From the NCBI GenBank assembly GCA_032622095.1, contig CP136061.1:197332935-197396934 (forward strand): a stretch of 64,000 bases of DNA, read 5' to 3'. A model generated the notes under the pieces. The model saw nothing but the letters and a program-made list of their open reading frames with translations. It was not told the origin of the DNA and searched no databases. Positions 45,606-58,433 of this stretch are shown in pieces (the stretch's first letter is position 1; every line of letters starts with the position of its first letter). Position numbers and translations under genes: made by a program. The DNA comes from Siphonodentalium dalli (taxonomy: Eukaryota > Mollusca > Scaphopoda > Gadilida > Siphonodentaliidae).

Positions 45606-48600
45606 GTAAGTCACATATATGGTATTTATGGTTGGATTATTTCCCTAGTTTTGAAGATCCATGAAACCGTAATACATATTCAACTTAGTATAGTTGAATT
45701 ACTATCAGGTCATTCGGGTGCCTGGTAATAGTGTCAACATGATTATTAATTTGGAGAAAATTCCCAAATGATCACTTGTATTGAGACAGAGTGAAATTGC
45801 CATGTGATCTGACACTATTAATATTATAATTATTAATTTCACTTTCAGCCTAAGCCCCCATCCATAACTAAAGTAAAGACATGAACACGATTATTAGGCA
45901 CTTGATAGTATTATAAAATCAACTATTATAATTGATTACAACCAAAATAGAACAAAATATCTAGACATTGGTCATCCAAATTGTAACAAAAATTGTGGTG
46001 TGTCCACTGGTCAGCAATACAAAATAGCATGTGACCAGAACTTGGCAACAGTATTCAATTTTTTATCAGAAATAACAAATGAAAAAAAAAATGACAACAA
46101 TGATTATGATGATAAAAAATATGCTATATATGACTGGCGCTTCAACAGTTTAGTTTTGTAGGTTTTTGTATACATTAATGCAGCGTGGTCTACATGTTTG
46201 TTGTGTCCGCCATTTTGTAAACAATAACAACACGTGCAAGAAAATAGACAAACTTACATCAAAGTACACCATCCTTCACGGGATCGCCGGTACCACCAAT
46301 GTTAGCGTGCTAACATGTTCAACGTGACTTAGTCTTGAATGTGAGTCATTATTGCGAGTAATCGGGCGTTAGATCCAGCCTAAATTCGCCAATATGCAGC
46401 TGAAAAACACATCTGTTTACACTTATTTCTCTGATTACCGGAAACTGACTCACCACTGTCGTATATACACCGTGCTATATAGTTCCCAGGATTTTGCGTA
46501 GAACAAAAGTATATTTTCATATTCTGTGTACATAAACAATGTAAATAAACCAGAAAAGTCTAACCATATTCAATATGACAATTTTAAGAGATCGCTATGC
46601 CGTTTTAATATTGTCGCAATGATATCAAGCTTATTTTCGATAGATGGCAAAAAAAATAAAAAAAAATCATCTGGCGATTTTCGGTTTCTAATCGATCTAT
46701 TGTTGATATAATTAATTTAAATGGAAGTTATTAATGCCAATATGACTTCTCCTGATATTTTTCCACATAACTCCTTGACGATAGGGTATGCATGTTACGA
46801 TATTTGTCTTTTTACTCGGCAATTAGAAAGCATGATGAATTGTACTTGCCTGTGTTTATCATGGCGGCCACTGTGTAGATTGTCGTCATCTTGCAATCAG
46901 TCTCTAATGGCTGAACAGCTCATTTGTCGAAAAGACAAAGGATCCTCTCATGTACACCAGATCCTATAGCATACCATAATCCATACTTCAGGTCAATATT
47001 TTTAGTTATTTTGAAGTTCTCGGTACCTAAAGACATGTTATTTTTCCCATATATTTCCCAAATTTGTCAAATTAAAGTGTTCTTTTTTTAAAACCACACA
47101 TTGGGAACACTAAAATTGTTCGCAACACATTCTATGTGTGATACTGAACTATGTGAGATGTGGTTGCTAGGAATTTTCTTTTTTACATTGTTGTTTTTGG
47201 CTCATAGAAAAATGATGTTTTCAATGATTTCAGCCATTTTTTGGCAAAACGTGCATCTGACCCTTAAGGGATGAAATTGCATTATGTTTTACGGGATTAA
47301 AATCGCGTCGAGATACTCCCGGATTATGATATCGGTTGATACAACACACCAAATTATATGTAATAAATGATAACTTCTGTTCGTGCAAAATTGATGCCCG
47401 GTTTGTTTTGTCAAGTGAAGAATGGAGGGAGCTTGTGTCATTTCAGTGTATCGAATCTTAAACCACCTATTTGTGATTACATAATTATTCGTTTGTATTT
47501 TTTTATGAGGAAGAATTTAATATGCTCACTTGAGAAATCCTTTATCATTATTGTATGCATGTATTGTAAACTAATTTAATTAGGTACGTGGTCTTTATAC
47601 TATACATGGAATAGGGAAGAAAAGGAAATTTCGAACGATCAGTCACGCACCCATTAATCTGTGATAGTCAACTGAAAATACGTCCACCGGTATAGATCTA
47701 AAACATGGGCCACTGTTTACGAAACAGTTTATTCTACATGTCCCCTAGATTACCTGTTATTTAGGGGCAGGCTCACAGTTTACCAAAAATTCAAAGTTGC
47801 GAATCGGAATCTCTGTTAAACTTTGTTTCTAGAGTTGGGTTTATTCTAGTTTAAACTAGTTGTTATAGCAGGAGTATAACATTAGGTTTTACTATATTTA
47901 TTTATATCATAAACTCAGTTTTATTTTCAGAACTCGCTCTGTACAGGTAGTGTTATATAGGCGGGACTAAAGTTATGTTAAAGATGCATATTTATATTAA
48001 ATGCCCCTAAATTACTATTTCTTTGGTTTCGGGGGTAAAAGATATTTGATTCGAGTCGTGGAAACCACCCATCAAAGCTCAATATGATTATAATATAGAT
48101 ATCTATAGATATAGATTTTTCACCACCGGGAATATTTGGCGGCCTGACAAAAATAAGCTGACTTACAGAGAAATAGAACAGGTATGCGCACGCGTCGTTA
48201 CAAGAGGCCACGCAATGTCACGACTCAATATACGATCAGCGCATAGGTGGCGTTCGCAAAATAACTCAAAATGAAAAGACGATAAAAAGTATCGCTATAA
48301 ATAAGAATACGATATTCTATGAAAGTTGATGTGCGGATACATACATTATACTTATTTATGAATCGGTAATCATGTTTTATCCATGAAGATATACATGTCA
48401 TATGGCATCATGCTGGTTACACGTGGGACACTATGTGTTTACATTCGTGACAACGTTTGTTGGAGAATTCCAATTTGAATTAGAAATCACCATATATTGA
48501 AGTTGTAAACCACATTCGCTCACTTCCAAACTGCCCAAAAAAAACCCGTTATATATTGTATGACTTTTACGGCAGGTATAATATCGTGATTGGTGTTGTT

Positions 48601-48660
48601 GTGAATATTTATTTGTAATAAACTAATCTGGATAACTAAATCGGCTTTTGGTGAAATTCA

Positions 48661-48685
48661 GTTGTTGTTGTTGTTGTTGTTGTTG
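48661..48685. repeat. Microsatellite (GTT)n
   Basis: About eight perfect GTT triplets. Confidence 0.95.
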
Positions 48686-51600
48686 AAACTGGATGATACG
48701 GGGACCATCGAATCGGATTATGTACCTTTAAAGTCATCAATCATGTGCGGTTATCATTTGACGATTGCATCAGGGGTCGATCACTTATGACTGTTTTTAT
48801 ACATATCCGTCCGCTTTTCCGGAAAATACGTTATTCGAAATATTTTTCAGAATAAGACCACCATATTCCAAGTTTTAATTAAACCGTCGGGTGTATTATT
48901 TCTTCGCCCAACATGTCTTTCTAAATGAAAACAATTATGAATGTTTTAAATACAAAATTCGCTCTCATGATTTTCAATAAAATATCATGATATGTTTAAG
49001 CTTTGAAAAAGTTATAATTTAGAGTAGTAACTGGAACCCGAACAGCGAAATTTCAAATGTTATTCATGCTATAAATGGAGTTATAATTTCCAACGGGTTA
49101 ATAAATTTATTTCAAATATAGAAAATTTTTCACGGTGCCCGTTTATCAATGAAAATTTGGGCTGATATGAGTCCAGGTCATAAGTCCATATCCAAATCCC
49201 TGCTGACCAATATATCTAGATACATTGGCCTATAGCAAGTTGACTGATCCCTGCTTGAGTTGACCAGAATGCATATCAACATTGTTTTCATTAAACTGAA
49301 ATATATGTGGCTGCTATATTATTCACAGTAATATTTTGGGGTATGATGTCTATCATGAAATTAAAAGTGATCCGTTTTCACCTTAGTTTGTGGTATTCAG
49401 TATCTGTTGAATAATTTCTCACGGACTACGCTCGTAACCGCACATGCGCTCGGGTTATAATACTTCAATGTTATCGTCTGTTCGTAATTCCATTTCAATT
49501 TGGGTTGTCTGAATCGCTGTAGTGCTTATATCGTGTATACATGTGTGGCTATGTGCTGTCATCAGATACGTTCTGCATCCAACCGCGTTATTTATCAAAC
49601 CAAATGACCAACTCTATGAAACTTCATGTGGGGTCTCGATGGGGAAATGTCTTCTCCGATTTTCCAATAAAACCGTTCTAATTTTGCCACCCCATATATT
49701 GTACATTCGTGCACTATTATAATATAACGTGTCTAAAAAAAACGTGACTGTCTTCTCACTTCGCTCGGTAGGAAGTCCGTTATACATGTACCTAAGTGTA
49801 GTAAAGTGGGGACCCTCCCCCCACCAATTTGGCTAAATTTGTTACATCAAAGTTATTGGATAACTCATCGTCGTATAGTGGCATACAGAGTGAGAAAATT
49901 TATTACACTTTAAATAAACTAAATAGGATATTGCATGGCAAATGCGTGGTATACATTTATATATAGATTTACAGTGGTCACTGGAAAGACAAGAAAGTCG
50001 CCCATACGATGTTATATTGCGTCCATTTATATACCCACGTCAAAATAAATAAATTTGATTCGAGACATATCTGAGTTCTTACTTTATTAACCCTTTTCTG
50101 TCACCACCCATAGCTGAATTTGCAAAAAAATACCTTGACTTGAATGACATTTTTTTTTTCATTTTAGCTGAATTTTGGCAAAGTAAACAATAACGATGTA
50201 CATACAGGTTGTCGATCTGAATGCTCGTAGATACCACTTCTAGAAAATATGTCATACGATTCGCTAGGCGAATTGGGCGCACTTAGGTTTCACATTGGGC
50301 GCACCTACACAATTTTCGAAAAAAAATCGACAACAAACCAAAATTGTCCCTTCACAAGAATATATTTATTGGCCGAAATCTGTGCGCGTTGGATAGTCGA
50401 ACCATTTCTGTAAGCTTACATGGTAGGTTTTTTTGTCAACCTGTCATCTAACAGGGGCAATTCAACTTCGTTTGACCCGAATCTGGTCCGATTTTGCATC
50501 ATATTTTAGGGTATGGTCCATTCTGACGTCACGCTTTACTCTCATATCGTACCCAAACCCGACAAATGTGCCTTGTTGTTCATCTAGGTTGTCGGGCGCC
50601 AACAAATATGGTCTCACATTCATTAAAGTGGCACCATTGGGTCCAAAAATAGGTCGAAAATGGTAATTTTCGGTTCTACAACGAGAAGCAGAAATTGCAT
50701 GAGAGGGGTTAATTTGTAATTTTATTGGACGGCTCCGGCGCCAAATAAGCTGTCGTATCGCGTGCTTTATGTTTCCAATTTGTTTCATGGGCATAATGAG
50801 CAAAGAACGTGTTTCAGAGCAGAAATCTGAAAAACGACCATTTTTCACTATATGTTACAATACACCAAATGATTTACATAGGCCTCAGTGTTAACAAATC
50901 CCGCTGGCCTGTATTCGCAGGAAAGCTTTGACCCTGCACGAGTATTTGAAATTAAAGAATGTCCTTTTAGACGCACAGAAATGTGCCCAAAAGTACTTGT
51001 GAACGTTGTAAATCACATGCAGCTTGACAAACGTCACACCACCCTTAAAATTGAGAAAAAAATGACATCGAAAAAAACACAAACACCTCCCATAAATTAT
51101 TCGCCATTTCCACAGCCATAACCGTTTACCATGTGGTTATATTTGATGTTTCTCAAAGGGAAACACATTTGTGCATTTTTTCGTGCGCTTTTCATCCATG
51201 TATCATGGACCATTCAGCTGCCATAATTGTTTTTATGCATGGGAAATCACTCTACTAATTTGTATTTGGTGTATTGTAACCTACATATATGTATATAATA
51301 TTTGAACATACAGTACTTGTATGTGTATATAATTTGGATAGTCTACAGTCATTAAATGGTCAGGTCAAAACAGATAATGTTGGGTGTAATGAATTGTGAT
51401 CCTCATGAGTTAGACGTTATAGTTTTAGCTTTTTAATCCATAACGCGAGATCTACAAAAAAATATTGTTTATTTCTCTGGTTCCATTAGAACATTGATAT
51501 ACAGAAGAGATATTTACAAAGAGTAGTTGGTGGTAATGGTAATGATGGTATATATACAATATGTACAAGTCTCCCGGCAACACATTGTATGAACATAACT

Positions 51601-53977
51601 AGTTTGACATGTCGCATAATAGGTATACATATTTGTCGCGGTACGATGTTGCAGTACGAAAATTGCACGTCTGCATGGTAATTGTCGCCTAATTTCGTCG
51701 CTGTCTGGCTGATGTTTACAAATCTTATGGTTGAATAAAACCATTTCGCTTAATATGTGAATAGTAATAATAGACTTAAGATTTCTCCAAATTACGTGGT
51801 ACTGATTTAGACGATTAATTATAACGTTATGCCGGTAAACTTATCAGTTACCGTTCGCATCGTGTTTGTGTGTGTGGGGGTGGTGTCCTGTTAGTCAGTT
51901 AGTGTTATCAATCCAAATTTATACATCAGCTATATATTTAATTATTATTTAGACATAGGCAAACCTTCACACCTCCAAATTGCCATTTGTATAAATTATA
52001 AGCTGGCGGGTTGTCCTCAGCGAAATGGGTGGGTTGTCCGTGGGGGGGGTGTTCTTTGACACATTAACTTTTGCATTTTTCGCCAGGAGAACTGTACATG
52101 TTAAATTAGATACTATACATATATAGAATAGAGAGTGTATGCTGAACAAATGTTATGCTGTAGCATGATCATGGATGGTGTAAATTTCATATATTAATAC
52201 ACTGATGTGATCAAATGCAGATCCAAGCTCCACTGAGGTGGGGGTGTAGCCCTATTCATAGGCGCAGATATGCAATCTCCATCTCAGTGGTAATCTGGTA
52301 TTTATAAATTTGCTCGAGACTTCACAAATCATTATATTCAGCATACATCAATTTTTAATCACATAAATCATGCACAACACATTTTAATCATGGTCAATAT
52401 GAAATTAAAGTAAACATTCATGATGATTGTCAAGTTCACGATATCTTGCACACTAATATATACAATTTAAATATATATCTGGGACTGATATAACCATGGT
52501 ATCTTATATTTAGAATTTATAATCATAGCACTCATCTTGCTGATACATGTATCCAAGAGTTATATTACGTGTGTTATACAAGAGTTATACTACAATAGTT
52601 GTATTATATGTATATGTACTAATGTAGTATATATAGATTTTCATGCTGCGAAATGCATGTACAGTTTAGATATGTTTAGACCAGTGTTCGTCTAATGCTA
52701 CAATTAAACAATTAGTTACAACATATTCGGTCTTCTGTAGTAATAGGGTTTCAAATATTTTACTCTCATGTGATTCAGACTGGACTGAAATGAAATTCAT
52801 CTCCTAAAGCATCATCACATAAAGTACATAATCTTTCACTGTATGGGGTATCTGTCCATGAGCCAGTTTCGATTGGCAGTCGGAGGTTTCTGGTACTAAA
52901 TCTTATAATATGGATCACAACTTTATTATTGTTAAACGACAGTTATTTTGGTCCGTTAAAATCTTGTTTGGTTGATCTATAAAAGGCTTACTTATTTGAA
53001 ATGTTCAAGTCATTTCGCCATGTCTGGATTGGTCTGTCAGTTTTTGCTTCATAGCTTAGGTGAATATATTTATTGAATTTAAATTATTTTCTACAAAATT
53101 GAGCCATTGGTTTTTTCTTATTATTGTAACAGTTAATTTGTCATGTCTGACCCAACATTTGTTGGAAATTTCATACAAAAGTAGATTGAATTGTTCCCAT
53201 AGTTTGATATTCCAACCATGCGGTAGTTAGTGGGCGATTATTTGTTTTTAGACCAAAAGTCGAATCTTTCATAGTTTCGGTAAAAAAAGGTAATTTCGGT
53301 CTACTTCAGTGGGCTTTGCAACTTGCAATTCCAACGGAGATCCTCCAGTAAAAACTCCAATACAGATTCCAGAGTGCTTGTCGAGGTCGAGGAAATCTTG
53401 TGAACGCCGTACATGCAGTTGTATAGCAACCATACTTAGACATCGCTAATCAGTAATTTGAAGCAATAGAAAGTCAGGTTATATTTCTTGATTTGCACCT
53501 GATATTTTATGAAGAAAAAAAATGTCCAGCTGGCTCATGAGCACGCGGCGTTCGTTCGGTATAACTGCCCAGATCCTATATACAATGAAGATGCGGATAT
53601 GTGAAACTCAAAATGTGTTTGCGTGACAGATCCAGTGAAATTCTCTTTCTTGAAAGTTTTACTTGGATTTATACAAAATTCGCGTCTGGCCTTTAAGATA
53701 CAAATTTATCGTAATACAATTAAGCCACACGACACCAAGTTGAGATCTTAAAGTCGAGTCGGGATTCAAAGTTTCAAGGTCCAGGACAAACCATCTGATC
53801 AATCGGCTAATCGTTTAATTCCCGTTCAGAATATTTGTCTAATTTTGGTTATTATTGATATATGCATGTATATGCCTTGGCAAAAAGGTTCTTTGTAAAA
53901 ACAAATTTATGAGTCGACAACATAAAGACTGGATTTCATGGCACATGTACTGCTACCAATGGTCTCTAATATTACAG

Positions 53978-54250
53978 AGACAACCACTACAATTAAAACA
54001 CCAACGACGACGACTACCACAACGTCTACAACTACAACTACAACGTCTACAACTACAACGTCTACCACAGCGACTACCACAGCGACTACCACCACCACCA
54101 CCACCACCAGCACCACAATCGAGACGACCGTAACAATGACCACTGCGGGACTCATCACAAGAATTACTACAACGGCACCAAGGGAGACAACAACGTTGAA
54201 AATGACAACACCATTACTCACCTCACTGGGGTCCACTGGAAGTTGGAATG
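53978..54250 (+). CDS. Thr-rich mucin-like stalk exon
   Basis: The acceptor is AATATTACAG. The most likely donor is the GT at 54251 (AATG|GTTTGT), which gives phase 1 in and out. The 91 codons are dominated by ACN Thr codons with scattered Ser and Pro, for example TTTTIKTPTTTTTTTSTT, and end in PRETTTLKMTT and GSTGSWNG. Such a segment is a likely heavily O-glycosylated extracellular stalk that holds the MAM domains away from the membrane. The repeated ACC/ACA/ACG triplets make the length prone to vary between alleles. The donor is non-consensus, so the last few residues are less certain than the rest. Confidence 0.82.
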
Positions 54251-55126
54251 GTTTGTTCAGTTCATTACATGTTGTCCTCCGATTTTTTATTCTGCTTATT
54301 ATCTCTGTGTGTGTTTTTTTTTGTCGTTTGCGATTGTGGCAGGAATTTGGTTTAACTTGGTCGAAGTCACTTGAAAGCCAATTTCACAACATCCGATATA
54401 TAGCGAAATGTAGACGGTTGGTTGAAAACAAAGTCCAGTTACGCAGAAAGCATTTCGTACACTTGATTTCATTGTTTCACTTTGCATGATATACCGACAT
54501 TCAAATAGTAGATGGTGTATGCCCACTTGACGAATGTTACTCTCGGCTATCATTGACGAAAACTTCAAACGCATCGGCTGCCGATAATCTATACATAAGA
54601 GAATGACTGCTTGAATATATGTTCACATTCTAGCATAATTATCTACGATCTACTCACAAACTGGCAATCGATTTAATCGGATACCTGAATGTTATGAGTG
54701 TGATAATCGAGTCGCCTGTTCTACATGTATTAACCCTATTTTTACTAAATTGAATAACCAACCCAGTTATAAAAGTATACAATGGACAGTTATATTATTC
54801 ATATTGAAGTATATTTAGGAAATACTATCAGACGATAGACAATCGAACAGATGATGCAAGTGCGGAGGGAGTCCAATTCATTTGTGGAAATTGTTCAGAT
54901 AATAACTGTAACAACCCATGGCTGTTTTTTTAACTTATTGTATGAATATGTCCCAATGGGAACTTCTCGTCGATGAGTATTTTGTAATGAACGGGTTATA
55001 CCTATAATTGTATCACTCAGGAAATGACATATACATGTGTAAAACAGAATAATGCACAGCGATCTGACATGAATGACATCGAATGTTACAAGTCTTTGTG
55101 TTTAATTAAGTTGTTTTATATTATAG
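54251..55126 (+). other. Intron, stalk to linker
   Basis: 876 bp, AT-rich, no feature recognised. Confidence 0.8.
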
Positions 55127-55183
55127 GGTTGATAACCAATTCTCATATTAAAGGGACGGCAGACGATAGTGAATCCAATTCAG
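55127..55183 (+). CDS. Short juxtamembrane linker exon (57 bp)
   Basis: Acceptor TTATATTATAG and donor GTAATC frame an open 57-base phase 1-1 exon encoding LITNSHIKGTADDSESNS. It has no recognisable domain. It is called because it has both splice sites, no stop, the phase required by its neighbours and a hydrophilic composition suited to a juxtamembrane spacer. As a symmetrical 1-1 exon it could be skipped without a frame change. It is the least certain exon of the model. Confidence 0.62.
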
Positions 55184-58100
55184 GTAATCGAATTTGTTTT
55201 TAAAGTTACACTCCTAAACCATTGCTAGCATAACCACAATATACAGTCATTTAGTTAGGTTACGGGTCATATATATGTAGTTGCAATCGTTCGTTGATTA
55301 TTTGTTTTTTGGTGATTATTTGAGTCGGGAATGCTGAATATGCACACTCGGTAGTTGTATATTCGTGGAAAACTGATGTTCATTTGGGACATATGTATGC
55401 GAAAGTCTTTTCTGTCACTTCAAAGTACGGTTGTTCCGTTCTGAAAAACATAGTTGGCCTCGGGGTTTTAACGGCTCTAAGCATCAAATATATTCCGATC
55501 CATTAATCGCATCGCACACTATATTCTATATATGTATTATCATGTTGTAATTATCCACATACTCTGTAATATCCAACATGATGAAAACTAATTAAATTGA
55601 ATTGCAAAGCAAGGTGCAGATAAAGAATACAAATGTATAAATTGTATATATCGAAAGAGAACTGGCCAAACGACGCACCAATTTCTAAACGTATATGTTC
55701 ACGATATAGGTATACATGGGCGAGTGCATGCCGTGGATGATGTGAATCTAACACGTACTAATAAATTCATCACCACCTCACTTTTTCTATTTGTGTGTGA
55801 TTTTTGTAGATAATAAACTGCAATTTAATTTAGTTCTTATAAATATTCTTTTTATTTCGCCTTCTCACCAACAACAAACGTGTCATCTGACGTTGACCAT
55901 ATCAATTATATCTAGTGGTTCCGTGGACTGAACAAGCAGCTCGCGAAAATAAACACATGTATGCGTCTCGAATAAGATTATTTTCGGTATCCACACAAAA
56001 GTACTAGATTTTCTGCTTATGTACGAGCTTCCAACGAAATTGAACAATTTGCAACAACCTTCAATCGATGCAACAAAGCCGACATGTGAACTATGTTCAC
56101 TTGTCCATTCTTACTGTACTGTCAACTGCCGAGAAATATATCCCAATTTTATTCCATTTATTTCCAATATATAAGTATGTTGAATTTGTAGACAAACAAT
56201 TTCTATCAATGTGTATATCATAATAAAAGTATCAGGATAACTCTGCTAATTCATTCTTTCATTCATTTAACTACTCCTGCCACGGAATGGTATACATAAG
56301 TGAATGGTCGAATATGCGAATAACACATAGCGTCACCAAGTGAGGAAGCCTCAAATGAAACCATTTTAATATTACTCACGTTTGACTATCGCTATATGAG
56401 TATTCTTGTTTAGCAAATGACTTGTGCCTTATTAGTTAATATTTACATACTCCGGTGTGGTACAATAAATCCTGTTCGATGATTGGTCAACTGCCAATTG
56501 GGCCAACCGTTTCATATCCCAATGACAGACCGTATACCATGATCACGACGTCACAAAGTATTGACACAATCAGTAATAACAGTAGGCAGAATAATTGGGC
56601 GTGCTTTTAAAAGTTCAGCTGAAGTTAATCTACAACCATTTATTTTATATAGATCGCGTGATCGTTGCTAAACGTTTGAACATATGTTATTGGGTTGGCT
56701 TACAGTGCTGCGTGGGCTAGTCTCAAATTTTCGTCAGATTTTGTGAAAGTAAAATAGTGTTTTATTGAGGGATACACCGCTATGGTCACTGGGGCAACAG
56801 ACTACGACAACCAGAGTCCATATATATATACAAGCACTAACTAGGTCACTAGATTATATCAAATCATAATTCAAAATGATATAATAATGATATGTACACG
56901 CAAAAAGAAAACCATGTAAGTCACAATTGCCTGTCCACGTCCTGAATGGGGTGGGTCTTACTGATGGTGGCACGTACCCCATACACACTGGGCAATCACC
57001 CACTGTGTATGGGTGTAGATATGAAGTTATTCACAAACTATTCATACGCTCTTCAGTGGCATTACAACATAACCAAAGTGGGTTTATTGTAAAATTATGT
57101 TTTCATTGTTGTGTACATGATTGTATCGAGTTATAAATAAATATTCATAGTCATAGTCAAAATCCCAAACTACAAACTGCGGCGGTTCATATTTTCATTT
57201 TTAAGTAACACCTTCCGTTGATTTGATTGGTTAATTTTCAAAGCGTCTTTGCTATTAACTGTCACCTACAAGTCAAATTCATGGGCGTGTAGATAGAACT
57301 ATGTCAATATACGCATGCACTTGTATTGGTGGCACAGAAGCGACCATGTCAATCTATCTCGCCTTTCTCCGGTCTAAGCTGTTACCAACATTCATGATTG
57401 GGCAATACAAAATAGCACTAACAACATGTCACAAACTATATTGAAAATTTAATCGCTTACTTAAGTGTACAATAATTGTAAACGTTGAAATTGAAAACTT
57501 GCGAACAAGGTGGAAAATTCGACTTTGAAATATATACATGTGATGTGGCATTGGCAAGAACCAGGCATTAAAAACTATGTTCAAACGTCGAGTAATACAA
57601 TCGCAATTTGATTCCGAGTGAAATATCAATCCACGTTGTGCTACATGCAGTATCGAAAATTCAATCATTAATTCATCATCAGTGATAATATTTCTGGCAC
57701 GTTGAAAATGTCCGGGGATGGTATGCATCGAAGTTAAAGAATTTGCAGCTTGGGGTAATTAAATTAGTGACTATTAACATGGCGACGGCCCATGGGGCAG
57801 TTGGGTCTTATATCTATCAATCTTCCCGAATATTATTTATCCTTCACTAAAGATTATCTAAACAGTTATGTGATATTTGCAATTCCAATAACATGTTTTG
57901 GGGAAACAGTAACCATGCTCGTACTACAGAACTACATTTTGTTTGCGGGTGCGCTCATTCGCTTCGTAACGCCATGAAGCGTCTCAGGCACGCGCTTCAT
58001 TGAACCGAAATTATTTTAGTTTAACGAACTTCTGTCGTATCAATGTAGTATTTCGCACAAAATTAAATCAATTCGAGTCATTTGTCATTGTGGACATTTT

Positions 58101-58354
58101 TTAACATTCCACCGAAACTTTATCTAGTTTATCAAATCAGGACATATATATGTCAGCGACAGCTTTTTATTGTCATCAGTCAAAACGACAATTAATGTGA
58201 AATGGTAATTTCTATCCACTCAACAATTATTCCCGAGGCATATATTGTCAACTTTATATATAAGTATTTCGTCACGATTTTCGAGTATTTCAACATTTGA
58301 ATATTCTAAATAATTTAGTTTGGCATAATTTGTCATCGTGTATAACATTTTCAG
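55184..58354 (+). other. Intron, linker to membrane helix
   Basis: 3.2 kb. Only a strong hairpin (56978-57013) stands out; no exon-like segment with coherent phase was seen. Confidence 0.75.
56978..57013. repeat. Hairpin, 15 bp arms with one mismatch
   Basis: CCCATACACACTGGG (56978-56992) pairs with CCCACTGTGTATGGG (56999-57013) across a six-base loop; a single mismatch lies in the stem. Confidence 0.85.
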
Positions 58355-58433
58355 GAGCTGTGGCAGGCGGAGCTGTTGGTGGTCTGTTTGGGGTGGCTGC
58401 CATTGCTGGTGTAATTATATTCTTGGTCATTCG
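58355..58433 (+). CDS. Transmembrane helix exon
   Basis: The acceptor is CATTTTCAG and the donor is GTGAGC. Phase 1 in, phase 2 out. The translation GAVAGGAVGGLFGVAAIAG continues VIIFLVIR: about 25 uncharged residues with several small-residue GxxxG spacings, ending at Arg. This is a clear single membrane span. Small-xxx-small spacing often supports helix packing, so dimerisation is possible (inference). The next exon opens with a basic stop-transfer cluster, fixing the orientation as extracellular N-terminus and cytoplasmic C-terminus. Confidence 0.92.

Larger units (their letters stand above)
42116..47263. mobile_element. 5.1 kb element with long degenerate terminal inverted repeats, flanked by TTAA
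   Basis: The left end reads GGGGGAGACGCACGTTTGCC, preceded by TTAA (42112-42115). The right end in reverse reads GGGTCAGATGCACGTTTTGC, with TTAA at 47264-47267. Further matching blocks sit inward at like distances: CTTTAGGTACCGAGAACTT at about 42328 and, reversed, at about 46998-47030, then CATGAGAGGA at about 42408 and about 46950 reversed. TTAA target duplication suggests a piggyBac-like, non-autonomous origin (inference). No transposase was recognised. Internal smaller inverted repeats (42952-42984 with 43380-43413; 45543-45560 with 45588-45605) suggest nested insertions. Confidence 0.7.
41891..53977 (+). other. 12.1 kb intron between MAM 2 and the mucin stalk
   Basis: Holds the 5.1 kb TTAA-flanked element. 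The 47,268-53,977 part has a (GTT)n microsatellite at 48661-48685 and several 60-128 codon open frames (for example 50462-50848 minus and 50888-51121 plus) with no recognisable domain. Extra small phase 1-1 exons here cannot be excluded. Confidence 0.75.

Noticed and set aside
50462-50848. 128-codon minus frame with a nearby plus frame at 50888-51121
   Set aside because: No recognisable motif or supporting structure; could be an old repeat, but nothing visible supports a gene.
53595-53695. TTAA-adjacent GGCCAGACGCGAATTT as the end of a MITE
   Set aside because: Only one end was seen; without a partner or copies it is not called as an element.
53907-54236. Val-rich minus-strand frame of 109 codons
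   Set aside because: It is the antisense of the Thr-rich stalk exon (ACN read as NGT gives Val); the plus strand has splice sites and correct phase.
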